A program made the translations under genes and the position numbers. Below, piece after piece: positions 48,171 to 56,812 of a DNA stretch of 64,000 nucleotides. Origin of the DNA: Fumia xinanensis (GTDB taxonomy: Bacteria; Bacillota; Clostridia; Oscillospirales; Ruminococcaceae); the NCBI RefSeq assembly GCF_014384905.1, contig NZ_JACRSV010000001.1:434001-498000 (forward strand), read 5' to 3'. Each line of letters starts with the position of its first letter. The stretch's first letter is position 1. A model generated the notes under the pieces. It was given only the letters and a program-made list of their open reading frames with translations. It did no database searches and was not told where the DNA came from.

Positions 48171-49205
48171 ATGGCAGATCAGTTTGCAACCAGTTTCGGA
48201 GTACTCAATTACTCCGGTATGCTCTTTAATAAGGGCAACACCAGAACCCCGCTTTCCTCAATTATTGGAAGCAGGGCGAAAACCACAAACCATGTGGAGT
48301 TTGTAACGGGACAGGAATACACCGCAGGTGGGGATGGCGCACAGCCTGCAATTAGCGAAACCGCTTCTTTAACAGCTCCCGATGCCAGTGTTGTGACCCG
48401 CGCCCAGAAAACCAATGTCACCCAGATTTTCCAGGAGTCCGTCGGAATTTCGTACGCCAAGCAGTCCAACATGGGAACTTTGTCTGGCGTTAATATCGCA
48501 AATCAGACGGCAAACCCTGTAAATGAGCTGGATTTTCAGGTCGCGACCAAAGTTCAGAAGGTAAACCGGGATATTGAGTACACCTTTATTAATGGTGCAT
48601 ATAACAAGGCTACTACTGACAGCGAAGTTAATAAGACTAGGGGCCTTGTCACGGCTATTACCACCAATACCACCGCAATGGGGAGCAAGCCCTTGGGATT
48701 GTGGGACATTGCCGATATGGTGAAGAAAATCTATGGGGCCAACGCTCCTACTGACGGCCTGACATTGTGGTGCGACGCTACAACGCTTTTCCAGATCAAC
48801 GCCGATGCGGTACAAAACGGGTTGACTGTGGTACCCGCTGCACGTGAAATCAACGGTATTGCTCTTTCCAGCGTCATTACACCCATCGGTGTGGTTTACC
48901 TGTATCTAGGCGAATGCCTGCCTAAGGGAACTGCGCTCCTGTTGAATCTCAGCGTAATTGCTCCCGTATATCAGCCGGTTCCCGGCAAGGGTAACTTTTT
49001 CCTGGAGCCTTTGGCAAAAACCGGAGCGGGAGAAAAGTATCAGCTCTTTGGACAGATCGGCTTAGACCATGGCCCTGAATGGTATCATGGTAAGTTCACC
49101 GGCATTTCCCAGAGCTTTACCAAACCTGCATATAGCCGCAGTGTGTTTATTGCCAACGATGCATCCAATCCGGTCAATACGAAGGAAGTAGCTGCTGGGG
49201 CTTAA
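48171..49205 (+). CDS. Major capsid protein
   Basis: A 344-residue HK97-fold capsid protein. GMLFNKGNTRTPLSSIIG near the N-terminus, QIFQESVGISYAKQS and KVNRDIEYTFINGAY resemble the SU10/DUF5309 capsid group. There is no cleavable delta domain beyond the separate scaffold. AGGAG precedes the ATG. Position after the scaffold and before connector genes supports this call. Confidence 0.92.
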   Translation: MADQFATSFGVLNYSGMLFNKGNTRTPLSSIIGSRAKTTNHVEFVTGQEYTAGGDGAQPAISETASLTAPDASVVTRAQKTNVTQIFQESVGISYAKQSNMGTLSGVNIANQTANPVNELDFQVATKVQKVNRDIEYTFINGAYNKATTDSEVNKTRGLVTAITTNTTAMGSKPLGLWDIADMVKKIYGANAPTDGLTLWCDATTLFQINADAVQNGLTVVPAAREINGIALSSVITPIGVVYLYLGECLPKGTALLLNLSVIAPVYQPVPGKGNFFLEPLAKTGAGEKYQLFGQIGLDHGPEWYHGKFTGISQSFTKPAYSRSVFIANDASNPVNTKEVAAGA

Positions 49206-49220
49206 TCTTGGAGGAGGGCT

Positions 49221-49532
49221 ATGAAAAACGAGCAGGAATACTTATTGAAAGCAAAAACTTATCTCCCTGAGGGGCCGGTAAACGACGACTTGCTCAAAAT
49301 TAACCTTGAACACTGGTACAGCGTGGCAGCGTCCTTCCTCCGGCTCAGTGAGGATGAAGAGATGCCGCCCGCAACTGCCTCCCAGGTTGTCGAGAACACA
49401 GTCGCGAGCTACAACGCCCACGGAGATGAAGGACTTGATGGGAGCGCCGTAGGAGGACAGACCTATACCTATAGCGACCTGCTCTCCAAATTGAAAAGTG
49501 TAGCCATATCTGAACGAAAGCCGAGGTTTTAA
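49221..49532 (+). CDS. Head-tail connector, gp6-like
   Basis: A 103-residue helical protein. VVENTVASYNAHGDEGLDGSAVGGQTYTYSD matches the DNA-packaging/head-tail connector family (HK97 gp6 or SPP1 gp15), visible as ASYNAHGDEGLDGSAVGG. It forms a ring beneath the portal. GGAGG precedes the ATG. The next gene follows after two bases. Confidence 0.82.
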   Translation: MKNEQEYLLKAKTYLPEGPVNDDLLKINLEHWYSVAASFLRLSEDEEMPPATASQVVENTVASYNAHGDEGLDGSAVGGQTYTYSDLLSKLKSVAISERKPRF

Positions 49533-49534
49533 AA

Positions 49535-49930
49535 ATGGCTCGATTATTTGACCGATGCACCATCTGGGCAGCAACGCCGTTGGAAGAGATCACAGACGGA
49601 ATCCCGCAGGGCGGAAATACCAATCTGCGGGAATTTTCATATGTGAACATTCAATACATGTCAAACGAAATGGAGCAGCGGATATTTGGACAGGTGACAA
49701 ACAGGGTAGTTACCCTAGATTTCCTTTCCCTCCCCGATCTGCAAAAAGGGGATGTCCTATACCTTCAAAAGCCGGAGCAACAAGGCGTTTTCACCGTTGG
49801 CGACAGTACCTACGATGATTATGGCCCAGGTGATTATGAGGTGTTGAGCATTATTCCATCCCGTATCGGAGTGAAAACAATCCGTAATCCCACTACTGCA
49901 ACGGCCAGAAAGTTGGTAGGAAATGATTGA
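49535..49930 (+). CDS. Head closure / head-tail adaptor
   Basis: A 131-residue protein in the position of SPP1 gp16 or HK97 gp7-like closure factors. It has beta strands (DRCTIWAATPLEE; VVTLDFLSLPDLQKGDVLYL; GDYEVLSIIPSRIG) of the head-tail joining fold. No ribosome binding site, so translation is coupled to the previous gene. It overlaps the next by eight bases. Confidence 0.7.
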   Translation: MARLFDRCTIWAATPLEEITDGIPQGGNTNLREFSYVNIQYMSNEMEQRIFGQVTNRVVTLDFLSLPDLQKGDVLYLQKPEQQGVFTVGDSTYDDYGPGDYEVLSIIPSRIGVKTIRNPTTATARKLVGND

Positions 49931-50447
49931 CATTGAAGTGGTGTGTAAAACCAAAGGAAGCGGATTAAATGGAATTATAAACGGACTGGTTCAAGCAGCG
50001 GGAAAAGGAATTGAGACTGCCCTTGAAAACACCGCTAATTATGCCTATCGGCTTAAGAATGTGGCAAGCGGAGAGAGCAATCAGGGAATAAAGGTGGAAA
50101 TCGTTAAAGTACAAAACGCCGAGGTGGGCGGACGGGTTTACACCGATTTTTTTCACGCCGGATTTTTGGAGTTCGGTACTGGTATTTACATGGATTCAGA
50201 AAGTCCCGGACACATTTCTGAAAAAGCGGCAGCAGGTCTTCCGTGGTTTGTACACGAGGATATGGCCGATTTGAGCGGATATAATTTCCCGGTGGCAGAA
50301 ACACCGGAGGGAGATCGGTATTACATGATCCGGGGCACACATCCCCATCCATTTATGCGCCCCGCAGCGTTCGCAATGCGGGATAACAACATAGGGGCAG
50401 TTGCAGAGGCAATTCGGGAACTGATTGAAAGTGTGGTGAACGGATGA
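49923..50447 (+). CDS. HK97 gp10-like neck protein
   Basis: A 174-residue protein of the gp10-like group. GRVYTDFFHAGFLEFGTGIY and GTHPHPFMRPAAFAMRDN are the hallmarks of this family (phage protein of the head-tail interface, needed for tail attachment). It overlaps both neighbours by 4-8 bases. Confidence 0.85.
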   Translation: MIDIEVVCKTKGSGLNGIINGLVQAAGKGIETALENTANYAYRLKNVASGESNQGIKVEIVKVQNAEVGGRVYTDFFHAGFLEFGTGIYMDSESPGHISEKAAAGLPWFVHEDMADLSGYNFPVAETPEGDRYYMIRGTHPHPFMRPAAFAMRDNNIGAVAEAIRELIESVVNG

Positions 50448-50836
50448 AGCACTATTCTTTGAATACCGGTCTTGTTTTTAAAACGATTCTTGGAAAATTG
50501 GCTGAAACACCAGGATTGACGACGCAAAACGTCCTGATCCAAAATCCTACGGCAAAGGCGCGTTTTCCATGCGTTGTAGTCAGTGATTTGCTTCCCCGGC
50601 AAAAATACAGCGGTTGGAGCTATGATTTTTCATTAAAGGTAGAAGTCTGGGCCGATGATGTATACAAGGCTATGGATTTGGCCGATAAGGTGAGAGAGCA
50701 GCTCACTACAATCAATCTCAAGCCCAATCTTCCAACACCGGAACAATTTGATGACATTACCAAAAAGTGGCGGTTCGGCAATTATTATGAATGCCGATGG
50801 AACGCCATTACAAACACATTTGACCAAAATAGATAG
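50444..50836 (+). CDS. Tail terminator / tail completion protein
   Basis: A 130-residue protein with TAKARFPCVVVSDLL and SFLKVEVWADDVYKAMDLADKVREQL-like segments (here FSLKVEVWADDVYKAM), typical of gp17/gpU-like tail terminators, which cap the tail tube. It overlaps the gp10-like gene by four bases (ATGA). Confidence 0.78.
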   Translation: MKHYSLNTGLVFKTILGKLAETPGLTTQNVLIQNPTAKARFPCVVVSDLLPRQKYSGWSYDFSLKVEVWADDVYKAMDLADKVREQLTTINLKPNLPTPEQFDDITKKWRFGNYYECRWNAITNTFDQNR

Positions 50837-50847
50837 GAGTTGACATT

Positions 50848-51321
50848 ATGGCAGAAGTAAGCACTACTTTAACCCCTCCCGTAGCGTCGGTAACTACTGA
50901 ACTTTACTACGCGGAAACCGAGGATACCGGACTAAAACAAGTATTTGGCGTACAAAGTATTCCCACTATCATTTCTGCGCCGGAGGATATTACCTACCGG
51001 ACGCTGGAAAGTAGGACAGAGTTTGCCGTTCAGGGTGTGAGAGCGTATGAGACCATCGAAATTGAATTGCTTTACTACAAAGAGCAGTATAGCGCGCTGG
51101 CCGCGCTGGAAGAAGCGGGAGATCCAATTTATTGGTATGTTAAACTTCCAGATGCCTCCGCAGGCAGCGGATCCAGTGCAAAGCCCCTGGTTGTAAAATG
51201 GCAGGGCAGCGTATCGGTAAGCCTCGGCGAGGTTGCATTAGACGACATGGTGAAATGTACCCTGAAAATCGGGAAATCTAGCGTTCCGACGACCATGGAC
51301 GGCCTTCCGAGTGGATCTTGA
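50848..51321 (+). CDS. Major tail tube protein
   Basis: A 157-residue beta-rich protein (YYAETEDTGLKQVFGVQSIP, ITYRTLESRTEFAVQG, KPLVVKWQGSVSVSLGEVA). Size, fold pattern and place between the terminator and the tail chaperones match the siphovirus tail tube. TAGGAG precedes the ATG. Confidence 0.85.
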   Translation: MAEVSTTLTPPVASVTTELYYAETEDTGLKQVFGVQSIPTIISAPEDITYRTLESRTEFAVQGVRAYETIEIELLYYKEQYSALAALEEAGDPIYWYVKLPDASAGSGSSAKPLVVKWQGSVSVSLGEVALDDMVKCTLKIGKSSVPTTMDGLPSGS

Positions 51322-51337
51322 AGGGGGATAATGGTAT

Positions 51338-51772
51338 ATGATCTTAGAAACCGAGAAGAAGACAGTAACCTTGCAGTTGAAGAACCGGTTAGTAGCTCTT
51401 TTGGAGGAGCGGCTTCAATGCAAGGATTTGCGGACGTTCCTCTTTCAGGAGGCGAACAATGCGAAACTGAGGACCTTGGCGATGTGCCTCTTGACCTTGA
51501 CGGAGAAGGAATTTAAAAACATCAATGAAGTCTATGATTTTTTGGACGACTACCAGCAAGAGCATGAAAAAACCGTTTTTGAGCTTTATCAGGATTTAAT
51601 CCTTGCCATGAACGACCGGTATTTTTTCAAGGAGAAGCTGCCGGAGGAAGAACTCAAAAAGATGGCGCAGGATCCGATGGTGGGCTTCGATATGGGCGAG
51701 ATTATGGCATCTGCTGCCAAGACAGTGGCGACGGATGTGGCAGGACAAGCCCTGGCAGCGTCCGTGAGATAA
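51338..51772 (+). CDS. Tail assembly chaperone (gpG-like)
   Basis: A 144-residue helical protein that probably binds the tape measure protein during tail assembly. It lies in the standard gpG position. AAGGGGG before ATG 51338 sets the start; an ATG at 51331 opens only a spurious frame. The -1 frame is open from 51583 to 52080 and coding-like beyond this gene's stop. Slip candidates are T-TTT-TTC at 51622-51628 and C-AAA-AAG at 51655-51661, which would give a gpGT-like fusion. Confidence 0.8.
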   Translation: MILETEKKTVTLQLKNRLVALLEERLQCKDLRTFLFQEANNAKLRTLAMCLLTLTEKEFKNINEVYDFLDDYQQEHEKTVFELYQDLILAMNDRYFFKEKLPEEELKKMAQDPMVGFDMGEIMASAAKTVATDVAGQALAASVR

Positions 51773-52080
51773 TTCAGGAATTTCGCGTTCACGCATACAG
51801 AGAAGGAATTCACCCGCTTGAATTTGAGGAAATGACCCTCAGACAGGCGGGTGAATACATTTACGAGCAATCTAAAGCCCGCAATGAAAGGGCGAAAGAA
51901 CAAATCATCATGCTGGAAAATCAGGCAAGGCAGGTTCTTTCTATCTCTCCATTTGGTGGGAAACACCAAGTATTTCTCACTAAAGAAAAACTGTATCCAG
52001 ATTTGTTCAAAGTCGAAAAGAAGCGGGCGGTCTCCCCAGAAGAACAGGCGCTTATCTGGCGCAGATTTCTCGGGGTTTAG
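51622..52080 (+). CDS. gpT-like part made by -1 frameshift
   Basis: The -1 frame is read from an undecided slip point to the stop at 52080. Its reliable part (from about 51760) reads VREIIQEFRVHAYREGIHP, then EEMTLRQAGEYIYEQSKARN and ends WRRFLGV. This is a helical C-terminal part as in gpGT proteins. An internal ATG (51832) has a badly placed ribosome binding site, so separate initiation is less likely. The boundary is uncertain. Confidence 0.6.
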   Translation, partial: FFQGEAAGGRTQKDGAGSDGGLRYGRDYGICCQDSGDGCGRTSPGSVREIIQEFRVHAYREGIHPLEFEEMTLRQAGEYIYEQSKARNERAKEQIIMLENQARQVLSISPFGGKHQVFLTKEKLYPDLFKVEKKRAVSPEEQALIWRRFLGV

Positions 52081-52106
52081 TATTTCATAGAAAGGGGGAT
52101 TATATT

Positions 52107-55100
52107 GTGCATATTACAGTAGAAGAGCTCGAAATACTGGTCAGAGCAAGGGTGGAAGAAGCACTTAAGGATTTGAATAAGGTAAAAGCCCAGATGCAGA
52201 ACCTATTTAACACTCCTGAGATGAAGGCCCAGATCCAGCAAACGCAGAACGCTTTGAAGCAACTGGCCACTCCTATGCAGAAGATGCAGGCAGAGTCGGC
52301 TAAATATCAAGCTATGGCCCAGGTTGCGGCTCAGAAAGTACAACAGCAGGTGGCAAAGACGCTTGCTGCGCAAGCGAAAGCCCAAGCAGAACAGGCAAAA
52401 GCACAGGCTGTTATCGATAAGGCAAAAGCCGCATCGGAAAAAGCTGTCGCACAGCAAAAGGCACAGGAAGCTCGCAACGCCCAACAGTTGGCGCAAGACC
52501 GGGCAAGAGCCGAAGAGGTAATCCAGCAACAGAGAGACATAGAAGAGGCGGTAGCGAGAGCCACAGCGCGTCTGGAACAGCAAAATAAATCGCTGTCAGA
52601 CGGCCCTATTCGGGAACCAGTCAATCTTACTGGTGCTGCTCCGACCGTCACACCTCTCGGTAATGTACAGGATTACCTCAATAAAAACGCGGACAAATAC
52701 GCCGCTTCTATTAGCCGAATTCGGGAAGAAATCGGTAAGATTAATGGTTCTGGAGAAACCGATCTTGAAGTCCTCAATCGAAAAATAGAGCTACTGAAAC
52801 AAAAGCTGGCTCAATTGAAAGAAGCCTATGAAAAGGCTCTGAACGCTCCTAATCCAGACAGCAGCGGCCTAGAAAAGATGGAAGGGCAGATTCTCAACAC
52901 CGAAGGACAGTTAAACCGGATGATTCGGCAGTCAGACCAACTGGCAGAGTCCTTAAACCGCGCAGAAGAGGCTAAAGAGAAGTTGGACAGCGATGCCGGA
53001 AAAACCGATCTGGGAGCCGGCATGGACCGTGTGAAGGCCGCGACGGAAAAAGCGATAACCGCTACTAAGAAGTATGGAACCGTGGCTGTACAGTCTGCTA
53101 GTAAAGCAAAGAGCGCTTTCTTAAAGCTAGGACAGGTTATCAAGCGGGTGCTAGCCGCGGCGGTGCTGTACAAAGGCTTCCGGGCGCTATTTGGATTTAT
53201 AAAAAGCGGAATCGAGTCTGCTATCTCTGCGCCTGAAATACAGAATATGTTTGATGTAGCGTTTAAAAACGCCGCAGGCTCCGCAGAAGAATTCGCCCAG
53301 CGCTTAAAAAAGGCTTTTGGCGTGGATATTATGGAAAGCAAGCAGATGCTTGCCACCATGCAGAATTTCACCACGTCTATGGGCATCGGAGAGAAGACGT
53401 CCTTTAAGATGTCAACGTCTCTCACCCAGCTTGCCTATGATATGGCTTCCCTGTATGAGGCGGATCCGTCTCAGGTCTTTGAGAATATGCAGAGCGGTTT
53501 GCAGGGTATGCCCAGAGCAATGTACAAATACGGCGTATCCTTGACAGCAGCAAACATCGAACAAACGGCATTGCAATACGGATTGATTAAGAGTGGTCAG
53601 GAAATGACTGACCAGCAAAAAATCATTGCCCGTTATCTAACTATCCTCAAACAGACCAGCAACGCCCAAGGAGATATGGCGCGGACGATACAAAGCCCAG
53701 CCAACATGCTCCGTGTCCTGAAAAGCCAGCTAACGGCGGCAGGAAGAGCAATCGGCAATGCCTTTATGCCATTTATCCAAGCGGTACTTCCGTGGCTAAA
53801 CGCGCTGGCCGTGCTGCTGGAACGAGTGGGAAATGCACTTGCGACGTTCACTTATAGTCTGTTCGGCAGGGATTTCAAGGCCGAACAGAAACAACAGCAG
53901 AACATAGCTGGTGGGTTCGGGGACATTGCAGACGCCGAAAAAGATGTAGCCGACAATGCCAAGAAAGCCAAAAACGCCCTTGCGGGGTTTGATGAGCTGG
54001 AAGTTATCCAGAAGGATACTAATAAGGACACCGGCGGCGCAGGATCAGGCGGCGGCTATGAATGGGATGTTCCCACATTGGATTGGCCGGAGGGCGAAAG
54101 CCCTTATGAGAAAATGGCCGATACCATTGTGGAGAAGTTGAAGGCAATCAAGAACCAGATGATGGATTTGGGGCTTGAAGATGTCCTTGATAACTTCAAA
54201 AACTTTTTTTCTGAGTTAGGAAAGCAGGTCAACTCATATGATTATGGAACCGCCCTGAAAAACGCCCTTTTAAACGGCTTTGAATTGGCGATGTCGTCCA
54301 TTAATGCGGCACAAAGCATTGTATTTCCTATTGCGATAGCCCTTGACATCCCCGGAATCGTTTATGAGGCAATCAACACGCTTTCCTCGCTCTTTGCGAT
54401 GCTTAATGATGCTGTACAGGCTGTCACACCTGGATTACAAAATTTTGTCAACATTGGCCTTGTGCCCATTGCGGAATGGGCTGGCGGCAAGATTAAAGAT
54501 GCGTTGGTATTTTTGCAGGAAATGTTTGCCAAAATAGGGAATTGGTTTACGGAGCATACCGAAACCTTTACACAGATAGGAACCCTGTTAGGAGAAATCA
54601 CAGCCCGAATTTGGAAGTTTTTGGAACCCATTGCTGATGCTGCATGGGAAGGATTTAAATCCATTATTTCTGGAATTGTAGACGGAATTTTGAATCTTGT
54701 AGACGCTGCTATGAAATACGGTATTAAGCTGTATGAATGCATTAAGGCTATTTGGGACTTTTGCGATTCTATCGGACTGATCGATGTCGTTATCAATAGT
54801 CTAAAGACAGTTTTCGATGTAATTGTTACAGTTATTAATGGTGTGGTTAAGACTATTTCTGATTTAATGGCCGATATTTACAAAATATTTGGCGGACTCA
54901 TCGACTTTATCACTGGAATATTTACCGGCGATTGGGAAAAAGCATGGCAGGGAATTAAAGATTTCTTTACTGGAATCTGGGATGCGATTTCCCATTTCTT
55001 GGGTAACATCTTAACAACCATCTATAACGCGATTAAACGACAAATTGAGGGTGTGCTCGAAAATTGGAAAATTATTTGGAACAAGGTCAAAGATTTCTTC

Positions 55101-55676
55101 ATAAACATCTGGGACAAAATAAAAGCCGGATTTGATACTTTCTGTGAAAATTTCAAACGCGGGTGGAACGCGATGTGGACAGGAATCGGAAATTTCTTTA
55201 TAGGAATTTGGAATGGAATTCTAGGCGGAGTCGAAAAAGCTATTAACTGGATTATAGGCGGGATTAACAGCCTTATTAATAAAGTAAATTCCTTCCTTTC
55301 CGGGGCCAGCGATATCCTTGATAAGATCGGAATGGGATTCTCCTTCCGAGTAGGCGTTATCCCAGAGGTAACAATTGGAAGAGTACCAAAACTGGCTTCC
55401 GGCGGCGTCATCAAGCAGCCTACCCTTGCAATGATGGGAGAGTACGCAGGAGCGTCAAGCAATCCTGAAATTGTAGCCCCTCAAAGTATGCTGTACGATT
55501 TAATGGTGGAGGCAAATTCTCCTCTTGTTTTGGCATTTGCCCAAAAGATTGACCAGGTAATCGAAGCAATCAGGGAGATTGACCCAACACTAGAAATCGA
55601 CGGTGATGTAGTCGGTAAAACAGCACAGAAATATCGAGAGAATCAATTTAAACGTACTGGAAAAGTTCCAGTGTAA
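52107..55676 (+). CDS. Tail tape measure protein
   Basis: A 1189-residue protein that sets tail length. It begins at GTG 52107 after AAAGGGGG. Residues about 25-160 form an Ala/Gln-rich coiled coil. SLTQLAYDMASLYEADPSQV (about 440) and MQSGLQGMPRAMYKYGVSL are the core of the TP901-type tape measure domain. Several hydrophobic segments (about 555-580, 870-1090) follow. A terminal IVAPQSMLYDLM region ends it. At about 3.6 kb it predicts a tail near 180 nm. Confidence 0.94.
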   Translation: MHITVEELEILVRARVEEALKDLNKVKAQMQNLFNTPEMKAQIQQTQNALKQLATPMQKMQAESAKYQAMAQVAAQKVQQQVAKTLAAQAKAQAEQAKAQAVIDKAKAASEKAVAQQKAQEARNAQQLAQDRARAEEVIQQQRDIEEAVARATARLEQQNKSLSDGPIREPVNLTGAAPTVTPLGNVQDYLNKNADKYAASISRIREEIGKINGSGETDLEVLNRKIELLKQKLAQLKEAYEKALNAPNPDSSGLEKMEGQILNTEGQLNRMIRQSDQLAESLNRAEEAKEKLDSDAGKTDLGAGMDRVKAATEKAITATKKYGTVAVQSASKAKSAFLKLGQVIKRVLAAAVLYKGFRALFGFIKSGIESAISAPEIQNMFDVAFKNAAGSAEEFAQRLKKAFGVDIMESKQMLATMQNFTTSMGIGEKTSFKMSTSLTQLAYDMASLYEADPSQVFENMQSGLQGMPRAMYKYGVSLTAANIEQTALQYGLIKSGQEMTDQQKIIARYLTILKQTSNAQGDMARTIQSPANMLRVLKSQLTAAGRAIGNAFMPFIQAVLPWLNALAVLLERVGNALATFTYSLFGRDFKAEQKQQQNIAGGFGDIADAEKDVADNAKKAKNALAGFDELEVIQKDTNKDTGGAGSGGGYEWDVPTLDWPEGESPYEKMADTIVEKLKAIKNQMMDLGLEDVLDNFKNFFSELGKQVNSYDYGTALKNALLNGFELAMSSINAAQSIVFPIAIALDIPGIVYEAINTLSSLFAMLNDAVQAVTPGLQNFVNIGLVPIAEWAGGKIKDALVFLQEMFAKIGNWFTEHTETFTQIGTLLGEITARIWKFLEPIADAAWEGFKSIISGIVDGILNLVDAAMKYGIKLYECIKAIWDFCDSIGLIDVVINSLKTVFDVIVTVINGVVKTISDLMADIYKIFGGLIDFITGIFTGDWEKAWQGIKDFFTGIWDAISHFLGNILTTIYNAIKRQIEGVLENWKIIWNKVKDFFINIWDKIKAGFDTFCENFKRGWNAMWTGIGNFFIGIWNGILGGVEKAINWIIGGINSLINKVNSFLSGASDILDKIGMGFSFRVGVIPEVTIGRVPKLASGGVIKQPTLAMMGEYAGASSNPEIVAPQSMLYDLMVEANSPLVLAFAQKIDQVIEAIREIDPTLEIDGDVVGKTAQKYRENQFKRTGKVPV

Positions 55677-55683
55677 CAAAAAA

Positions 55684-55707
55684 GGGAGCGGTTTTTTCTC
55701 CGCTCCC
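55684..55707 (-). terminator. Terminator of the inverted lipoprotein gene
   Basis: GGGAGCGG and CCGCTCCC enclose an eight-base U-rich loop. The long T run is on the minus-strand side (TTTTTT after the stem), so it mainly ends the lipoprotein transcript. On the plus strand only TACTTG follows, so tail transcription can pass. Confidence 0.7.
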
Positions 55708-55713
55708 TACTTG

Positions 55714-56262
55714 TTAAGCTATGCTATCAGGCGTGACAACAAATTCCATTTTTTGGTTCCCTGCAACCTTGTAATTAAACTCAAATTTTTGCCAACCCTC
55801 TGGTAACTCGTAAGCCACATATCCTACCCGTTTTTTACCATTGGCGACATCGCCCCATATGGTTTCTCCGGAGTGATTAAAAAGTAGTGCTTCAGAATCA
55901 ATTGCGATATCGTCGCAGTAGGCTTCTTGGTAAAACATGTTGATGTGATCATCCTTCCCGGTTTCGTTCAATACCGTGAAGTTCAAAACCACAAATTGCT
56001 TTCCCTCTTCGGGCTCATCCATAATAAAATCTCCGCTGTCAACATAATTTTCAACTGAATCTAATGTTATCTTTAGGCCATTGTATTCTAACGTTTCTCC
56101 TACAGTTGCAGCAGAAGGGATAGATTCCTCAGAAGATTCGCTGCTTTCTTGACTTGACTGCAAATCTGAACTGGTTTTGTTTACAGGTTGGTTTGTATCC
56201 GTACAGGAAGAGAAGCAAAGGATGGAAGTAAGTACAAGGCATGCAATAAGAACTTTTTTCAT
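55714..56262 (-). CDS. Lipoprotein with DUF4352 (lysogenic conversion candidate)
   Basis: A 182-residue protein with a signal peptide and lipobox (MKKVLIACLVLTSILCF, then SSC with lipid Cys near residue 20), a Ser/Glu-rich linker and a DUF4352-like immunoglobulin-fold domain (VGETLEYNGLKITLDSVENY; GKQFVVLNFTVLNETGK). It is the only minus-strand gene in the late region, with its own terminator. It is likely a moron expressed in the lysogen, acting on the cell surface. Lgt from the host would attach the lipid. Confidence 0.85.
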   Translation of the reverse strand: MKKVLIACLVLTSILCFSSCTDTNQPVNKTSSDLQSSQESSESSEESIPSAATVGETLEYNGLKITLDSVENYVDSGDFIMDEPEEGKQFVVLNFTVLNETGKDDHINMFYQEAYCDDIAIDSEALLFNHSGETIWGDVANGKKRVGYVAYELPEGWQKFEFNYKVAGNQKMEFVVTPDSIA

Positions 56263-56431
56263 AAAAACAACCCCTTATATTTATAAGAAATGACTAATAT
56301 ATTAATAAAATAACATAATTTTACAAGATAGTATATATTCACTTTTGTATTTGATTTTATATTTGATTTTTATACTTTAAAGCATACAAGCTATATGCTG
56401 ATGTGCTTTTTTGCTTAAAGGAGGGAATACT

Positions 56432-56803
56432 GTGCTTCTTTTGCCATATTCAGAAATCTACAAAATCAACGGAAAGCCCATTTTTTCACCAACCTCTGCC
56501 AGCGTATCCATCGAAGACTTAGAAACCAGCGCGGAGCGAACAGCGGATGGCACTCTGCACCGGGAACGGGCACGGCAGGGCGTAAGGAAGATATCCTTTA
56601 CCTATGACCGGTTGACGCAGGAAGAAATGCAACTTTTGATCCCAATGCTATCCCCGGTGTTTTTTGAGCTGACTTATCTCGACCCAGAAAAGGGGACAAA
56701 TACCATTACTTGTTATTGTTCTAGCAAGAGTTCTGATCTGTACAGCGCCGTTTTTTATGGTGGGTACTGGATGGGCGTCAAGTTTAACTGCATCGAGAAA
56801 TAG
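56432..56803 (+). CDS. Tail protein (DUF6711-type)
   Basis: A 123-residue protein starting at GTG 56432, seven bases after AAAGGAGG. SEIYKINGKPIFSPTSASVS and TYDRLTQEEMQLLIPML resemble the small protein between tape measure and Tal genes in many Firmicutes phages. It is probably part of the tail tip. The AT-rich region before it (56263-56431) holds a 10-bp direct repeat ATTTGATTTT. Confidence 0.7.
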   Translation: MLLLPYSEIYKINGKPIFSPTSASVSIEDLETSAERTADGTLHRERARQGVRKISFTYDRLTQEEMQLLIPMLSPVFFELTYLDPEKGTNTITCYCSSKSSDLYSAVFYGGYWMGVKFNCIEK

Positions 56804-56812
56804 GTGATAAAG

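Noticed and set aside
51331..51516. A 61-codon frame starting 7 bp before the tail chaperone ATG
   Set aside because: It overlaps the real gene in another frame and has shadow-type composition.
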